Below, piece after piece: positions 11,471 to 23,560 of a stretch of DNA of 64,000 bases. This DNA comes from Hanleya hanleyi (Eukaryota > Mollusca > Polyplacophora > Lepidopleurida > Hanleyidae): assembly GCA_036873755.1 (NCBI GenBank), contig JAVTVY010017324.1:1-64000 (forward strand), given 5' to 3'. The position numbers were made by a program, and so were the translations under genes. How positions within the stretch are numbered: position 1 is the first letter of the stretch; each line of letters begins with the position of its first letter. The notes beneath the pieces are model-generated. The model was not told the DNA's origin and searched no databases. It worked only from the letters and a program-made list of their open reading frames with translations.

Positions 11471-11993
11471 TCTGACAGATGATTAATTTCAAAATGTCCA
11501 AGGGAATGATCATGGAGGATTCAAATAAAGCTGAAATTCATGTTTAATGGATTAAAACTCTTGCTAATGTTATTTCACAGAATGACATTAGCTACATCAT
11601 GTACATATTATTATTGTTGTCAAAATTCTTTCAAATGAATGAATTTTGCTTTGATATTTTATTATTCTTTCAATCCATTGCCAGTTTTGTTGTGATAAAT
11701 CACTCTAGTTTGAAATTATTAGCTGCTGTCCTAGATGACAGATGAAAATAGTAGATTAGTGGTACGCCAGCTATGACTCTTACCTTGTATAACATGTATA
11801 AAGCATGGTGTCAGATATGATCATTGCACATTTACTTTTAGCTTAATTTTGTGCTTAACCTTGTATAATTGTTTCTTGTGATGCATGGGCATATCAAATT
11901 CCCATTTATCTATCTAACAGTCCAGCTGTGAAAGGATATAAAGATATATAACTATAGGCTACATGTATATGAGCCTTGATCATGTTGATAGTT
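11471..11993. other. No feature recognised
   Basis: AT-rich sequence between the 51-bp direct repeats; no transposon ends or gene-like structure seen. Confidence 0.4.
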
Positions 11994-12044
11994 AAATATT
12001 AAAAGATGAGCTCATCTAAAAACGTCATGCAGTGGTGCAATGGC
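11994..12044 (+). repeat. 51-bp perfect direct repeat, copy 2
   Basis: Second copy of the 11119–11169 sequence, offset by 875 bp. Neighbouring bases on both sides differ from those of copy 1. Confidence 0.9.
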
Positions 12045-12466
12045 ACATTAGTGCTAATGTGTCTAGTGCTAATGTGTCAAATGCTCCATCTTACCAAAAG
12101 TGGCATTTTCCCAGATCTCAACAGCGACCATCCATGAACTCAATGTCATACAACAGCTCCCATTGTTCAGGGCCTCATGACTTTAGGATAAACAACAAGT
12201 TTTCACCTCTTCAAGAAACTACAGTTTAAATTTCACAATCTTTCCATTGTCACTCTAAAATGTAGACACTATACATATGAACAAACACCATATTACAATA
12301 TGATGACATATCGCTAAGATTGTAACTGTGAATTTTATCAGTACAATACATGTATAACATTTTCAGTAATGTCTCAACAAAAAAGGGAAAGACAATGTGT
12401 AATTTTTAATTTCTTTTATTCTATTTTCACAATGACATTTATTCTGATGATTATAATTACAATATT

Positions 12467-14794
12467 AACAAGAGCCCAAGGGGCTTCAATATACGCCCGT
12501 ATATCTGGAATTACATTGGTCCAAATTTCAAGCTTCTTTAATAGCCTTGATTCAAATTGGTAGCTAGCAATCCAGAGAAAGGTCTACAATTTTCACATCT
12601 TGTGATATATCACATCTTGAATGATAAACTAAAGTGAGCTTAACTCTTGGTAACTAGTTGACCTTGAAGCAAGAGCTGAGAGCTCACATATCCCACACTG
12701 AAATCGACAATAGTCAAACACAAGAAAATAGTAGTTTTCCTGCAAATGGATTTCTTTCAGACGAGAGAATTTTTAATGAAGGAAGAAGAAAGTAAACCTT
12801 TGTTCCTAATAAACAGGTATGAAGTTCATAAAGGATCCCTCTCCCTGTTAAATTAGTAAATGTATGGTTTTTATTTCACAACAGTTTAACTAAATGTAGC
12901 TGTTTCAAACACGGGAGACAACTCCACAGGACAAATGCCATATACATGTAGGGGAGAGAACTCTGAATATTCCAACCTAACACCTGGGCTTCGTTTTTAG
13001 CGAGAGTGATAGCTCACCTCCACATAAACACTCACGTAAATTCATGTCACTAGAATCATTTTTAGCTCACGTAAACTGTCACATTTTATATTGGGTTATA
13101 TTGCAACCACTTGCCTGACATTCACATACTCTCTCCTAAATATTTTGACGTGGGCTATTTTTAACTCGCACACTAATTCTAAACACGAAGCCCTGTACCA
13201 CATATACATTGTAGTCAGCTAAACTTGATTCAGTTTTGGGGGACTGTGACCTTGACCTTTGACCGATTGATGTATGCCTCCTCTTTGCCATGCGAGTACA
13301 TGTAAGGTATACTCAAAGTTTGGTACCAATCCATACTTTGAAACTAGAGTTATCGCATGGACAACAAATGTTAATGGCTGAATGGATAGAATGCAACATT
13401 GCATTACATGACCTCGTCTTCGACAGGCATATGAAAATGTGACTCGTAATGATTTCCTGATTTTGGGGTCACAGTGATATTGACCTTTGACCTTGACCTA
13501 AATTTTGGTACACAACACATCGTCTTCCCTCAATGTATCAATGGGCACAAAAAATCATGATTTTTATAAATCTCATGATTTTGAGGGTCACAGTGACCTT
13601 GACGTTTGACTATTGACCTTGACCTAAATTTTGGTACATGATAAACCGTCTCCCGTAATTTCTCAATGGACACAAAAAATCATGATTTTTAACAATTTCA
13701 TGATTTTGGGGTCACAGTGACTTTGACCTTGACCTACATTTTGGTATGTGACAAATCCTGTCCCCCTAATGTATCTACTGACACAACAAAAAATGTTATT
13801 TTTAATAATTTCCTGATTTTGGGGTCACAGTGACCTTGACATATTTTTTGGTATGCGACACTTCATTTTCCCCTATTGAATCCACTCACAAAAAATTAGT
13901 AATTTTTAATGATTTCCTGATTTTTACGTCACACTGACCTTTGGCCTCGCTTTTGGGGTCACAGTGATCTTGACTATTGACCTGGATCTAAAGTTTGGTA
14001 CATGACAAAACGGCTACCCTTAATTTCTCAATGGGTTCAAAAATCATGAATTTTAACCATTTCACGACTTTGGGGTCACAGTGACCTTGACCTTTGACCT
14101 TGACCTACATTTTGATATGTGCACATCGTGTCCCCTAATGTACCTACTGACACAAAGAAATGTTATTTTTAATCATTTCCTGATTTTGGGGACAGTGACC
14201 TTTGACCTTCGACCTTGACCTATATTTTGGTATGCGACACTTCATTTCCCCTATTGAATCCACTCACAAAGAATTAGAAATTTTTAATGATTTCCTGATT
14301 TTTCAGTCACACTGACCTTTGACCTTGACCTACATTTGATATGCAACACCTCGTTCCCCCCCCTAGGGCATCCACTCACCAAAAATTAGAACTGTAGATA
14401 GAAAACTGTCAACGAACAATGATTTCCTGATTTTAGGCAACAGTGACCTTTGACCTCTGACCTCGACCTCAATTTTGGTACGCGACACATCGTCTTCACC
14501 TAGCATATCCACTCACAAAAAATTAAAACTATGGATAGAAAACGTTCACAGATATACACCGGACACGAACACTTCAGTGATTTCCTGTTTTTCAGGCCAG
14601 TGACCTTTGACCTCTGACCTTGACCTTCATTTTGGTACGTGACACATCGTCTCCCCATAGGGTATCCACTCACCAAAAACTAGAACTGTAGACAGAAAAC
14701 TGTCCCAGATATAGACCGGACAGACGGCAAGACGGACACACGGACGGAAACCGCCATCACATAATACGTCCGCCTTTTGGCGGGCGTATAAAAA
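12467..14794 (+). mobile_element. Family A array element, full-length copy 1
   Basis: The 5' end is AACAAGAGCCCAAGGGGCTT (12467) followed by ATACGCCCGTATATCTGG. A ~750-bp unique 5' body leads to an array from about 13230 with units of ~115–130 bp carrying TGACCTTTGACCTTGACC. Then come a GACGGACACACGGACGG microsatellite, CCGCCATCACATA, the hairpin ATACGTCCGCC / GGCGGGCGTAT (14764–14789, one G·T pair) and AAAAA. No protein-coding capacity is seen. Confidence 0.85.
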
Positions 14795-14916
14795 TGGCAG
14801 GAAAAAGTGTGAAAGTAGGTGGCTTCAGAGCCCCATTCATGCCCTTTTTTGGATGGGGACCTACATTAAATTGAGTTACGTATTCAAAAACTAAATGTTC
14901 CAAGGAATACATTTAC

Positions 14917-17490
14917 AACAAGAGCCCAAGGGGCTTCAATATATGCCTGTATATCTGGAATTACACTGGTCCAAATTTCAAGGCTGTCAAATCGCCTTGG
15001 GTCTCAATCGGTATAGCTAGCATTCCAGAGAAAGGGAGGAAGATTTTGTGTTTACGAGAACGTAACATTAATATGAAACCTTATATTGAAGGATAAACTA
15101 AAAGGGGCTTAACCCTTGGTAACTAGGCGACCTTGAAACAAGAGCTGAGAGCTCACATATCCCACCATGAAATCGACAATAGTCAAACACAAGAACATAT
15201 TAATTTTCCTTCAAATAGATTCCTTTCAGGTGAGGAAATTCTTCATGAAGGAAGAAAAATGTGAAGAAAGTGATGAAGTAAACCTTTCTTCTTTCAAGAG
15301 GTAATAAACAGACATGAAGTTCAGAAAGGTTTCCTCTCCCAGTTAAAATAGTAAATGCATGGTTTTTATTTCACAACAGTTTAACTGAATGTAGCTGATT
15401 CATACATGTATCAAACAGGGGAGACAAATCCACAGGACAAATGACATATACATGAAGGGGAGACAACTCTGAATAGTTCAACCTAACAATAGTCAGTTAA
15501 ACTGGATTGAGTTTTTGGGGACCGTGATCTTGACCGTTGACCTCAAAATGAACAGGGTACCTTTTTTGCCCTTCCCATAGCCTAAGGTATACCTAACGTT
15601 TGTCACCAATCCATACCTTGTACTGTACATGGAGATATCGCAAAACAACAAATGCTAACAAGAGCCCAAGGGGCTTCAATATACGCCCGTATATCTGGAA
15701 TTATATTGGTCCAAATTTCAAGTTAGCCTTGATTCCAATTGGTAGCTAGCACACCAGAGAAAGGTCTACAATTTTGTGCTTCTGAGAATGTAACATATAT
15801 CACATCTTATACTTGATTCAGTTTTGGGTGACTGTGACCTTGACCTTTGATCGATTGATGTATGGCTCCTCTTTGCCATGCGAGTAAGGTATACTCAAAG
15901 TTTGGTACCAATCCATACCTTGAAACTAGAGTTATCGCATGGACAACAAATGTTAATGGATGAATGGATAGAACGCAACATCGCATTGCATGACCTCGTC
16001 TTCGACAGGCATACGAAAATGTGACTTGTAATGAATTCCTGATTTTGGGGTCACAGTGACATTGACCTTTGACCTTGACCTAAATTTTGGTACAGGACAC
16101 ATCGTCTTCCCTCAATGTATCAATGGACACCAAAAAAATCATGATTTTTATAAATCTCATGATTTTGGGGGTCACAGTGACCTTGACGTTCGGCCTTGAC
16201 CTGCATGTCCCCCTAATGTATCCACTGACAAAAAAAAAAAAACTTTTCAAAGATTTCTTGATTCTGAAGTCACAGTGACCTTGACTATTGACCTTGACCT
16301 AAATTTTGGTACATGATAAACCATCTCCCCATAATTTCTCAATGGACACAAAAATCATGATTTTTAACAATTTCACAATTTTGGGGTCACAGTGACCTTG
16401 ACCTTTGACCTTGACCCACATTTTGGTATGTGACACATCGTGTCCCCCTAATGTATCTACTGACACAACAAATGTTATTTGTAATAATTTCCTGATTTTG
16501 GGGTCAGTGACCTTTGACCTTGACCTATTTTTTTTGGTATGCGACACTTCATTTCCCCCTATTGAATCCACTCATAAAAAATTAGTAATTTTTATTGATT
16601 TCTGATTTTTAGGTCACACTGACCTTTGACCTTGATTCTGGGGTCACAGCGACCTTGACTATGGACCTGGATCTAAATTTCGGTACATGACGAAACGAAT
16701 CCCCGTAATTTCTCAATGGACTCAAAAAATCTTGATTTTTAACAATTCCACGATTTTGGGGTCACAGTGACCTTGACCTTTGACCTTGACCTACATTTTG
16801 GTAGGTGACACATTGTGTCTCCCTAATGTATCTACTGGCAAAAAAAATATTATTTTTAATAATTTCCTGATTTTGGGGTCACACTGACCTTTGACCTTGA
16901 CCTATTTTTTGGTATGCGACACTTCCATTTCCTCCTATTGAATCCACTCACAAAAAATTTGAAATTTTTAATGATTTCCTGATTTTTCAGTCACACTGAC
17001 CTTTGACCTCTGACCTCGACCTACATTTGGTATGCAACACATCGTTCCCCCTAGGGCATCCACTCACCAAAAAATAGAACTGTAGATAGAAAACTGTCAA
17101 CGATCAATGATTTGCTGATTTTAGGCAACAGTGACCTTTGACCTCTGACCTCGACCTTAATTTTGGTACGCGACACATCGTCTTCACCTAGCGTATCCAC
17201 TCACAAAAATTTGCAACTGTGGATAGAAAACGTTCACAGATGTAGACCGGACACGAACACTTCAGTGATTTCCTGTTTTTTTAGGCCAGTGACCTTTGAC
17301 CTCTGACCTCGACCTTCATTTTGGTACGCGACACATCGTCTCCCCATAGGGTATCCACTCACCAAAAATTAGAACTGTAGACAGAAAACTGTCCCAGATA
17401 TAGACCGGACACGGCGGACGGACAGACGGACAGACGGACGGAAACCGCCATCACATAATACGTCCGCCTTTTGGCGGGCGTATAATAAAT
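14917..17490 (+). mobile_element. Family A array element, full-length copy 2
   Basis: Same order as copy 1: AACAAGAGCCCAAGGGGCTT at 14917, the 5' body with AAGAGCTGAGAGCTCACATA, the array, the GGACAGACGG microsatellite, hairpin 17458–17483, then AATAAA. A second 5' end (AACAAGAGCCC at 15657) lies inside it, so either another copy was inserted or the 5' part was duplicated. Confidence 0.85.
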
Positions 17491-17698
17491 GGATAGATGG
17501 AAAGAACTCACCATTGGAGTATCCACCTTGTCTTCGATGGGCATAAAAAATGTGACTTTTAATGATTTCCTGATTTTGGGGTGACCTTGACATTGACTTT
17601 GACCTAAATCTTGGTACACGACCCATCGTCTCCCCTTAATGTATCTGCAGACACACAAAATCAGGCTTTTTAAGAATTTCAGGATTTGGGGTCACAGT
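17491..17698 (+). mobile_element. Family A copy 3, left part of the split array
   Basis: Array units start right after copy 2 and end at 17698 in GGGGTCACAGT. The array resumes at 21851, so a later insertion split this copy. Confidence 0.8.
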
Positions 17699-20600
17699 AG
17701 GCCTCCCAGCCACTTTTCAGGATTTTTAATTATGATTTTATGCCAATTTTTGTGAAAATTTATGATTATTTTATGATATTTTCATGGAAATTTTATGCTT
17801 TTTTATGCTTTTGTCATCTGTTTTTATGATTTTTTATGATTTTTCATAAAAGTAGAGTCAAAGTGAATACAGATTTAGGTATGGCAGCAAAATGATGAAT
17901 ATTAGGGACAACTCAGTCTGGGTACAGCTTGCGAATTATGATGAAACTTCTGCATCTAGTTGTATTCTAAATGTCATCCCAGCCCATATTTTATGAAGTT
18001 ATGCCTCTTTTCAGATATAATAATCTCTAATTATTTTGTGATAATAGTTGATTGTACAAGTTATATCTGCAGATCTGTGTTCGTTACATCTACTAAATTT
18101 TGGAAACTTATTCATCTAGTTGTATTTTAGATGCATACAAAAAAAATCATTGTGTCGGCCCTTACTTTATGGAGTTATGCCCCTTTCCGGGTGTAATAAT
18201 CTTGGATATGCTTGAATGTATTAACCAGTTATATCTGAAGAACTGTGTTCGGTACAGGTACGAAATTATTTATCCACTTGTATTGTAGAAGTGTACAACA
18301 AAATTATTAGCCTCAGCCCTTATTTTGCAGAGTTATGCCCCTTTTGTGATACACTTGAATGCAGCTGTTATATCTGTAGATTTAATGATATGCTCTAAAA
18401 AGGACAATTCTGAATGATTAGTAAATATAGCCATAATATGTTGCACATTTTCAACATATTTCTCGTTGCTTGAGGAAAGCCGAGGGGTTTTGTGAGTCTC
18501 CCCCTCAAGTTTTATATTTATGCAACATTATTAAACTCAAAATCAACATTATTATTTCCTATCATTAGAGCGTTCAGACTACAGTTGGGAGGAGATGAGT
18601 AGAAATCATTTTTAACTGTCCCATGAGACAGGTATTTTCTTTCAACAGTTCAACCCCTGAGTGTGCAGCTGCTGATCAGATGTTTTTCGAACCATTCCCA
18701 AACCGACATTGTACATGTGTAGTATTTTGCAGTTACCATTCAGTTAGCATGCAGTCATGAACTGTGCAATAACTGAGCAGTATATTACAGGATTTGTGTG
18801 AGGTTAGGATTTGTGCAGTAACTGATTACATACTGTACATACATTTTCGTTTTTGGCTGAGTAAAGGATTATCTGCATGATTTTGGGTCATTTTGTCCAA
18901 CTTAATGTTCTAATAAATTTGATCACCCCCTGATTTTATGGTGGGAAATTTCAATCCATGTCATTTGAATAATCAGAGGATTGATCATAAATCTGACAAA
19001 TCTGTGAAGCAAAAACATTTCTACATATATTTTTGACCTCTTGTGGGATAAATGAAGTCCTGCGCTTACAAATAGGCTTGATAAGACCCAATCTGCTCAG
19101 AGTTGAGCAGGGCTTATTCTGAATGGCTTTCAAGAACAGAATATGCTTTTCCTGTTGGAATCCACCCATGCTGCGGTCAAGGGTCCCCTCTGTCAATTCA
19201 GGATATCTGCCTCTACAATCATTTTATGGCATGAACATAATTCCCATTTAACACCATGATAAGCGGTGCTGAAGTAAACTATCTTCACCGCAGCAATTGC
19301 TGATTATCTTGGTGAATTGTTGAACCAATGCAACAATGGAATGTATGTGTGATATTTTCAACCTGATATTTTCAGTTGTCACTTGTGTTCAACTTTGGGG
19401 GTCAGCCACCTAAAATGTAGTTAATGGGCATGTGGATCGCTCTAAGTTGCCCAAACTTGACTAATGTCCAATTTAAATCATACTAACCTCAGTGTCATTA
19501 GAAGGCAGTGGATGTCCCTTTTTGGCTCCCTACTATAACCAAAAACAGCCCAAAATAGCTGCCTACTTCCCATGTAATTTCTATAATTGAACACTAAAAA
19601 TGAGGCCACCTACTTCCAATCAATATCCTTGACTAATAAGTGAGATGGTTGAAACAACAAATTTCCCAGAGAACTAGATGAACAAGGTCATGAAGGTTAC
19701 AAGATACTGCTGCCCTGCTGTAGAACATATGCTACTGATGGTAGATATATATGTACAAGTACCAGGCTACATAGCTTTACCTGTTATTGTGCCAAGAAAG
19801 AGTAGTTGTATATCAGGGAAATGAACAATGTTTGGCTCTCATGAATCAATATATACATTATTCCTACGAAGTAGGCTACAGATCGCAAATTGTCCGGTAA
19901 TGAGTGAGTGAGTCAGTCCATCCGAATCCTTTCGTCGGCAAAATAAGGAGAACCGTTGACATTAGAACCTTGATTTTTGGCATAACGTGCATTAGGGCAT
20001 TGTTACCAGCAAGTTCTGAGTTGACCGAATTCTGATTAAAATTTGATTTATAATCATTTTTTTAATTATTTATTGATGGCTCAGCGAGTACACTGTCATG
20101 CCCATCGGGAACCCTTGGCTGTATGTTTCACTGTATATATAACACAGTGGTGGGATATGCCATCCGTAATTGTTTTTATGAAATAGGAAATGCTAATTTT
20201 CCATCATTTGTTAGTGCATTTATCTACACCGCTATGCCAGCCTCAATACACACAATTCAGTATATTGTTATAGATATATGTAAACTGTGGCCTTTAACGT
20301 GTATCCTATTTCACATCCAAACATTTCATCACTGACCACATCAGGCTTCAAATTCAGGTCAAATTACCCACTGATGGTGAAATATCCTACATCAACCAAT
20401 TAAGTCAGTCTGGTGCAATAACCCAGCAGAAGAAAGAAAGATGTGGTATCATCCTTCAGATTAGTCTGTGTGAGCGACAATGATAAAAGTTTACTGAGGG
20501 TGAAACAAAGCCATGACGGCATGTTTAAAGGGTCTTCTTTTGGTAGAATTAACTAGATAAAGTAACTTTGATCATGATGTGAAAATATGATAACTTGAGT

Positions 20601-21850
20601 TTTTTTTGTACCTCTTGAATATTGACTATACATGTATATCACACTTGGATATAATTTAAACAAAAAATTACATGTGTAAACAAAATATGTCTAAATTTTT
20701 CTTGTCATTTCAAATCTTGATCCATTTTGATTCCTTGATTAGGGGATACAGAATCACTGCTACGGAGTGTGTTGGTGTGTCACAGCAATGCAATTCCGAT
20801 TCACACAACGAAGCTGAGGTGGTTTAACGTTTATCAATGAAGAAAATCATCGATCAACCGCCATAGAATATAATGTGAAACAAGAAAACCGGAATAGTAC
20901 ATTCATCAGACTGCCGATACCCAAAATGTGTTGTCTCATATATCTAGATAACAACGTGATGTAGAGACGCTATTTATTCGTCTTTGTACCGGTTATGCTC
21001 AGGAGAATGACATCTATAGAATCATTATTATCTTGTGCAGAGAAGGTGTTGATCTTGAGTTGAATTACCGTAAACTACATAAATGCTACCTTTCTACTAT
21101 AGTACTATATATAAAAATTTGTTGTATTGCTGGGAAAATAATGTGATTCAAAAAGTTGTTTTGATCCTGGACAAGGGCACTGAAAACCATTAAAGAGATG
21201 TAAATGTATTTTCACACGTAAAGCTTGAAATCTACTGAACCTTTATTATTCAATCTGTTCCCTTTAGTTAAAAAATTGTAAAATTAAATCGGCGATCGTT
21301 ATTTAATTTTGGAATGAAGGCGCATTAGAAGACTGTTACCAACAAGTTCTGAGCTGACCTACTTTTGATGAAAATTCCTGGTGATTTTTGATGAAAATTC
21401 CTGGTGATTTTTGATGAAAATCACTGGCGATTCTGACTTGGGCGGTGCCCATCCTTATATAGGCAGGATTTCAACTGGGGGTGGGGATTTCCAAGAGTTC
21501 AGTTCGCGTTCGAGTCCTAATGCCTACTCTACTTCGTAGGTCCTGTGACGTTAGTCACACTGCTCATGTTCTTTAATGTGTTACCAAAAAGCCATTGTAC
21601 ACTTTGCATTAATCATTGTGAACAGCAAGTTCAGATGATGTACATACTTGGAACTCGTGGGCATGCCCAATACCAGATTTCAAAGATTTTAAGTGCAGTT
21701 CGTCAACTGACCAATTTTTTTCCCAACAAAAATTTATGATTTTATGATTTTTTTTTAAATTTATGCCATTTTAATAATATTTTTATGCTGTTCACTCATT
21801 TTTGGCAAAATTTTATGATTTTTATGATTTTATGCCACTCTGGGAGGCCT
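17699..21850. mobile_element. 4.15-kb insertion with AGGCCTCCCAG inverted ends (hAT-like)
   Basis: The left end AGGCCTCCCAG and right end CTGGGAGGCCT are inverted; both ends continue into AT-rich ATTTTATGCC/GGCATAAAAT-like sequence. The left flank GTCACAGT (17691–17698) matches the right flank GTCAGT (21851) if two bases were lost, giving an 8-bp duplication and restoring the array motif GTCACAGTGACC. No transposase was found. Inside are ~160–175-bp repeats with GAGTTATGCCCCTTT (17.9–18.4 kb) and a further repeat-bounded segment (19.86–21.55 kb). Confidence 0.75.
19862..21542. mobile_element. Segment with CCTACGAAGTAG inverted ends, nested in the 4.15-kb insertion
   Basis: CCTACGAAGTAG at about 19864 and CTACTTCGTAGG near 21529–21541 are inverted. 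Next to them a GTGAGTGAGT run (left) and CAAGAGTTCAGTTCGCG (right) match the dispersed fragment at 11.34–11.47 kb. GTTACCARCAAGTTCTGAG occurs directly repeated near 20000 and 21340. Three ~24-bp repeats of TTTTTGATGAAAATTCCTGG type lie at 21365–21430. No long open frame. Confidence 0.5.
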
Positions 21851-22566
21851 GTCAGTGACCTTGACCGTTGACCTACATTTTGGTACATGTGACACATCAT
21901 GTCCCCCTAATATATCTACTGACAAGAAAATATACTTAATGATTTCTTGATTTTGGGGTCACAGTGACCTTTGGCCTTGACCTAATTTTTGGTATGCAAC
22001 ACATCTTTTCCCTCTACTGAATCCACTCACAAAAAATTACTAATTTTCAATAATTTTCAGATTTTTAGGTCACACTGACCGTTTAACCTCTGACCTTGAC
22101 CTTGACCTACATTTGGTATGTGACACATCGGCCCCCCTGGGGTATCCACTCACCAAAAATTGGAACTGTAGATAGAAAATTGTCAATGATCAATGAATCC
22201 CTGATTTTAGGTCACAGTGACCTTTGACCTATGACCCCGACCTCAAGTTTGGTACGCGACACATCGTCTTCACCTAGTGTATCCACTCACAAAAAAATTG
22301 CAACTGTTGATAGAAAATGGTCACAGATATAGACCGGACACAAACGGTTCAGTGATTTCCTGGTTTAGGCCAGTGACCTTAGACCTTGACCTCCAGTTTG
22401 GTACGTGACACATCGTCACCCTTCAGGGTATCCACTCACCAAATATTGGAACTGTAGATAGAAAACTGTCCTAGATATAGACCAGAAATGGGGGACGGAC
22501 ATCCGGACATCCGGACGGAAACCGCCGTCACATAATACGTCCGCCTTTTGGGCGGGCATATAAAAA
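21851..22566 (+). mobile_element. Family A copy 3, right part with hairpin end
   Basis: About five array units, then GGACGGACATCCGGACATCC in place of the usual microsatellite, CCGCCGTCACATA, hairpin ATACGTCCGCC...GGCGGGCATAT (22535–22561) and AAAAA. Confidence 0.85.
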
Positions 22567-22804
22567 TGAAAAAATTGACCTGACTTTTGAACATTCTGAA
22601 AACATTGGGTGTTTTACATAGTATTCACATTGTACCAGTTTGCTACAGGCACACGTTATTCAAGCTGAAAATTAGAAAAAAGTATATGCCATGCCTCAAT
22701 GTTTATATCATTTTCTGATATGGTATAGTATGATCTTCCGGAGCTGTACAATAGATATGAAAAAAATAACATGACTTTGCACCGAAACCAGGGAGCCACT
22801 TTAA

Positions 22805-23311
22805 CCCTTCAGGGCTCGAAATTCCCACAAGCCCGGTAGCCCGTGGCTGGTGAATTTAGAACTTGGCTGGTTGAATTTAATTCTAGAACTAGCTAACCAG
22901 CCCAACTGGCTTGTTATAATTCAAGAATTTTAGCTTTGTATAATGAAATCTACCAGCCCAGTGATCTAACAAAAGTTTTATGGTAAATGCATGCCCTGCC
23001 CTTTGAACCCGAGAGTTTCCATGTCTATTAACACATGACCCTGATCTCCACGCTAAAATTGGGATACAACCGACATTGTTGTCATATGCATAATCTAACC
23101 AGTGTTTCTCGCCCCCTGGGGACTCTACGAGTGGTAAAGTATCCCTCTTGGACTTTTTTCAGCCAAACTAAAACTGTGGAGCTGATACGACTTAAAACGG
23201 TATCTGATTGGCTGAATAGTCGGTTCTGACCAGACGTCAGAGGTTTAGCGGCCTCTCGGGTATATACATTATATCAATAGGCCGCTAAAGCGGCTTCTAG
23301 GGTTCAAAGGG
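22805..23311. mobile_element. piggyBac-type MITE with TTAA flanks, split by a later insertion
   Basis: The right end reads CTAGGGTTCAAAGGG followed by TTAA (23312–23315). The left end is TTAA (22801–22804) plus CCCTT, interrupted at 22810 and resuming as TGAACCCGAGAG at 23004. Removing the insert restores CCCTTTGAACCC inverted ends. CCC-type ends with TTAA duplications are the piggyBac hallmark. No transposase is present. Confidence 0.78.
22810..22998. mobile_element. Nested hAT-like MITE (189 bp) with 5-bp duplication
   Basis: Ends CAGGGC and GCCCTG are flanked by CCCTT on both sides (22805–22809, 22999–23003). It lies exactly within the left end of the piggyBac-type element, so it is the younger insertion. 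The 5-bp length is shorter than the usual 8 bp of hAT elements. Confidence 0.78.
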
Positions 23312-23560
23312 TTAAGCCAATCAACATTTTTTAAGATATATGCTCGAGATCTCTGTATATAGACATCCTGACAGTTTCGAATAAATCGGCCTAGCTGAAT
23401 TTGTATTACAGCATCCGGAAAAAAAAATAGAGAAAAAAAAAAAAAAAATGTCCCAAACGTAAACAATAGGTTCCAAGAAGTTTCGGTTTTGAACCCTGAT
23501 AAAAACTGACCTACTGACCCATGATTTGTAGCAAGGTCATGTTACCCGAAACAAACAACT

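Noticed and set aside
21490..21525. GTTCGAGTCC, a possible tRNA/SINE B box
   Set aside because: No A box at the right distance and no cloverleaf could be drawn; it lies in a dispersed DNA repeat.
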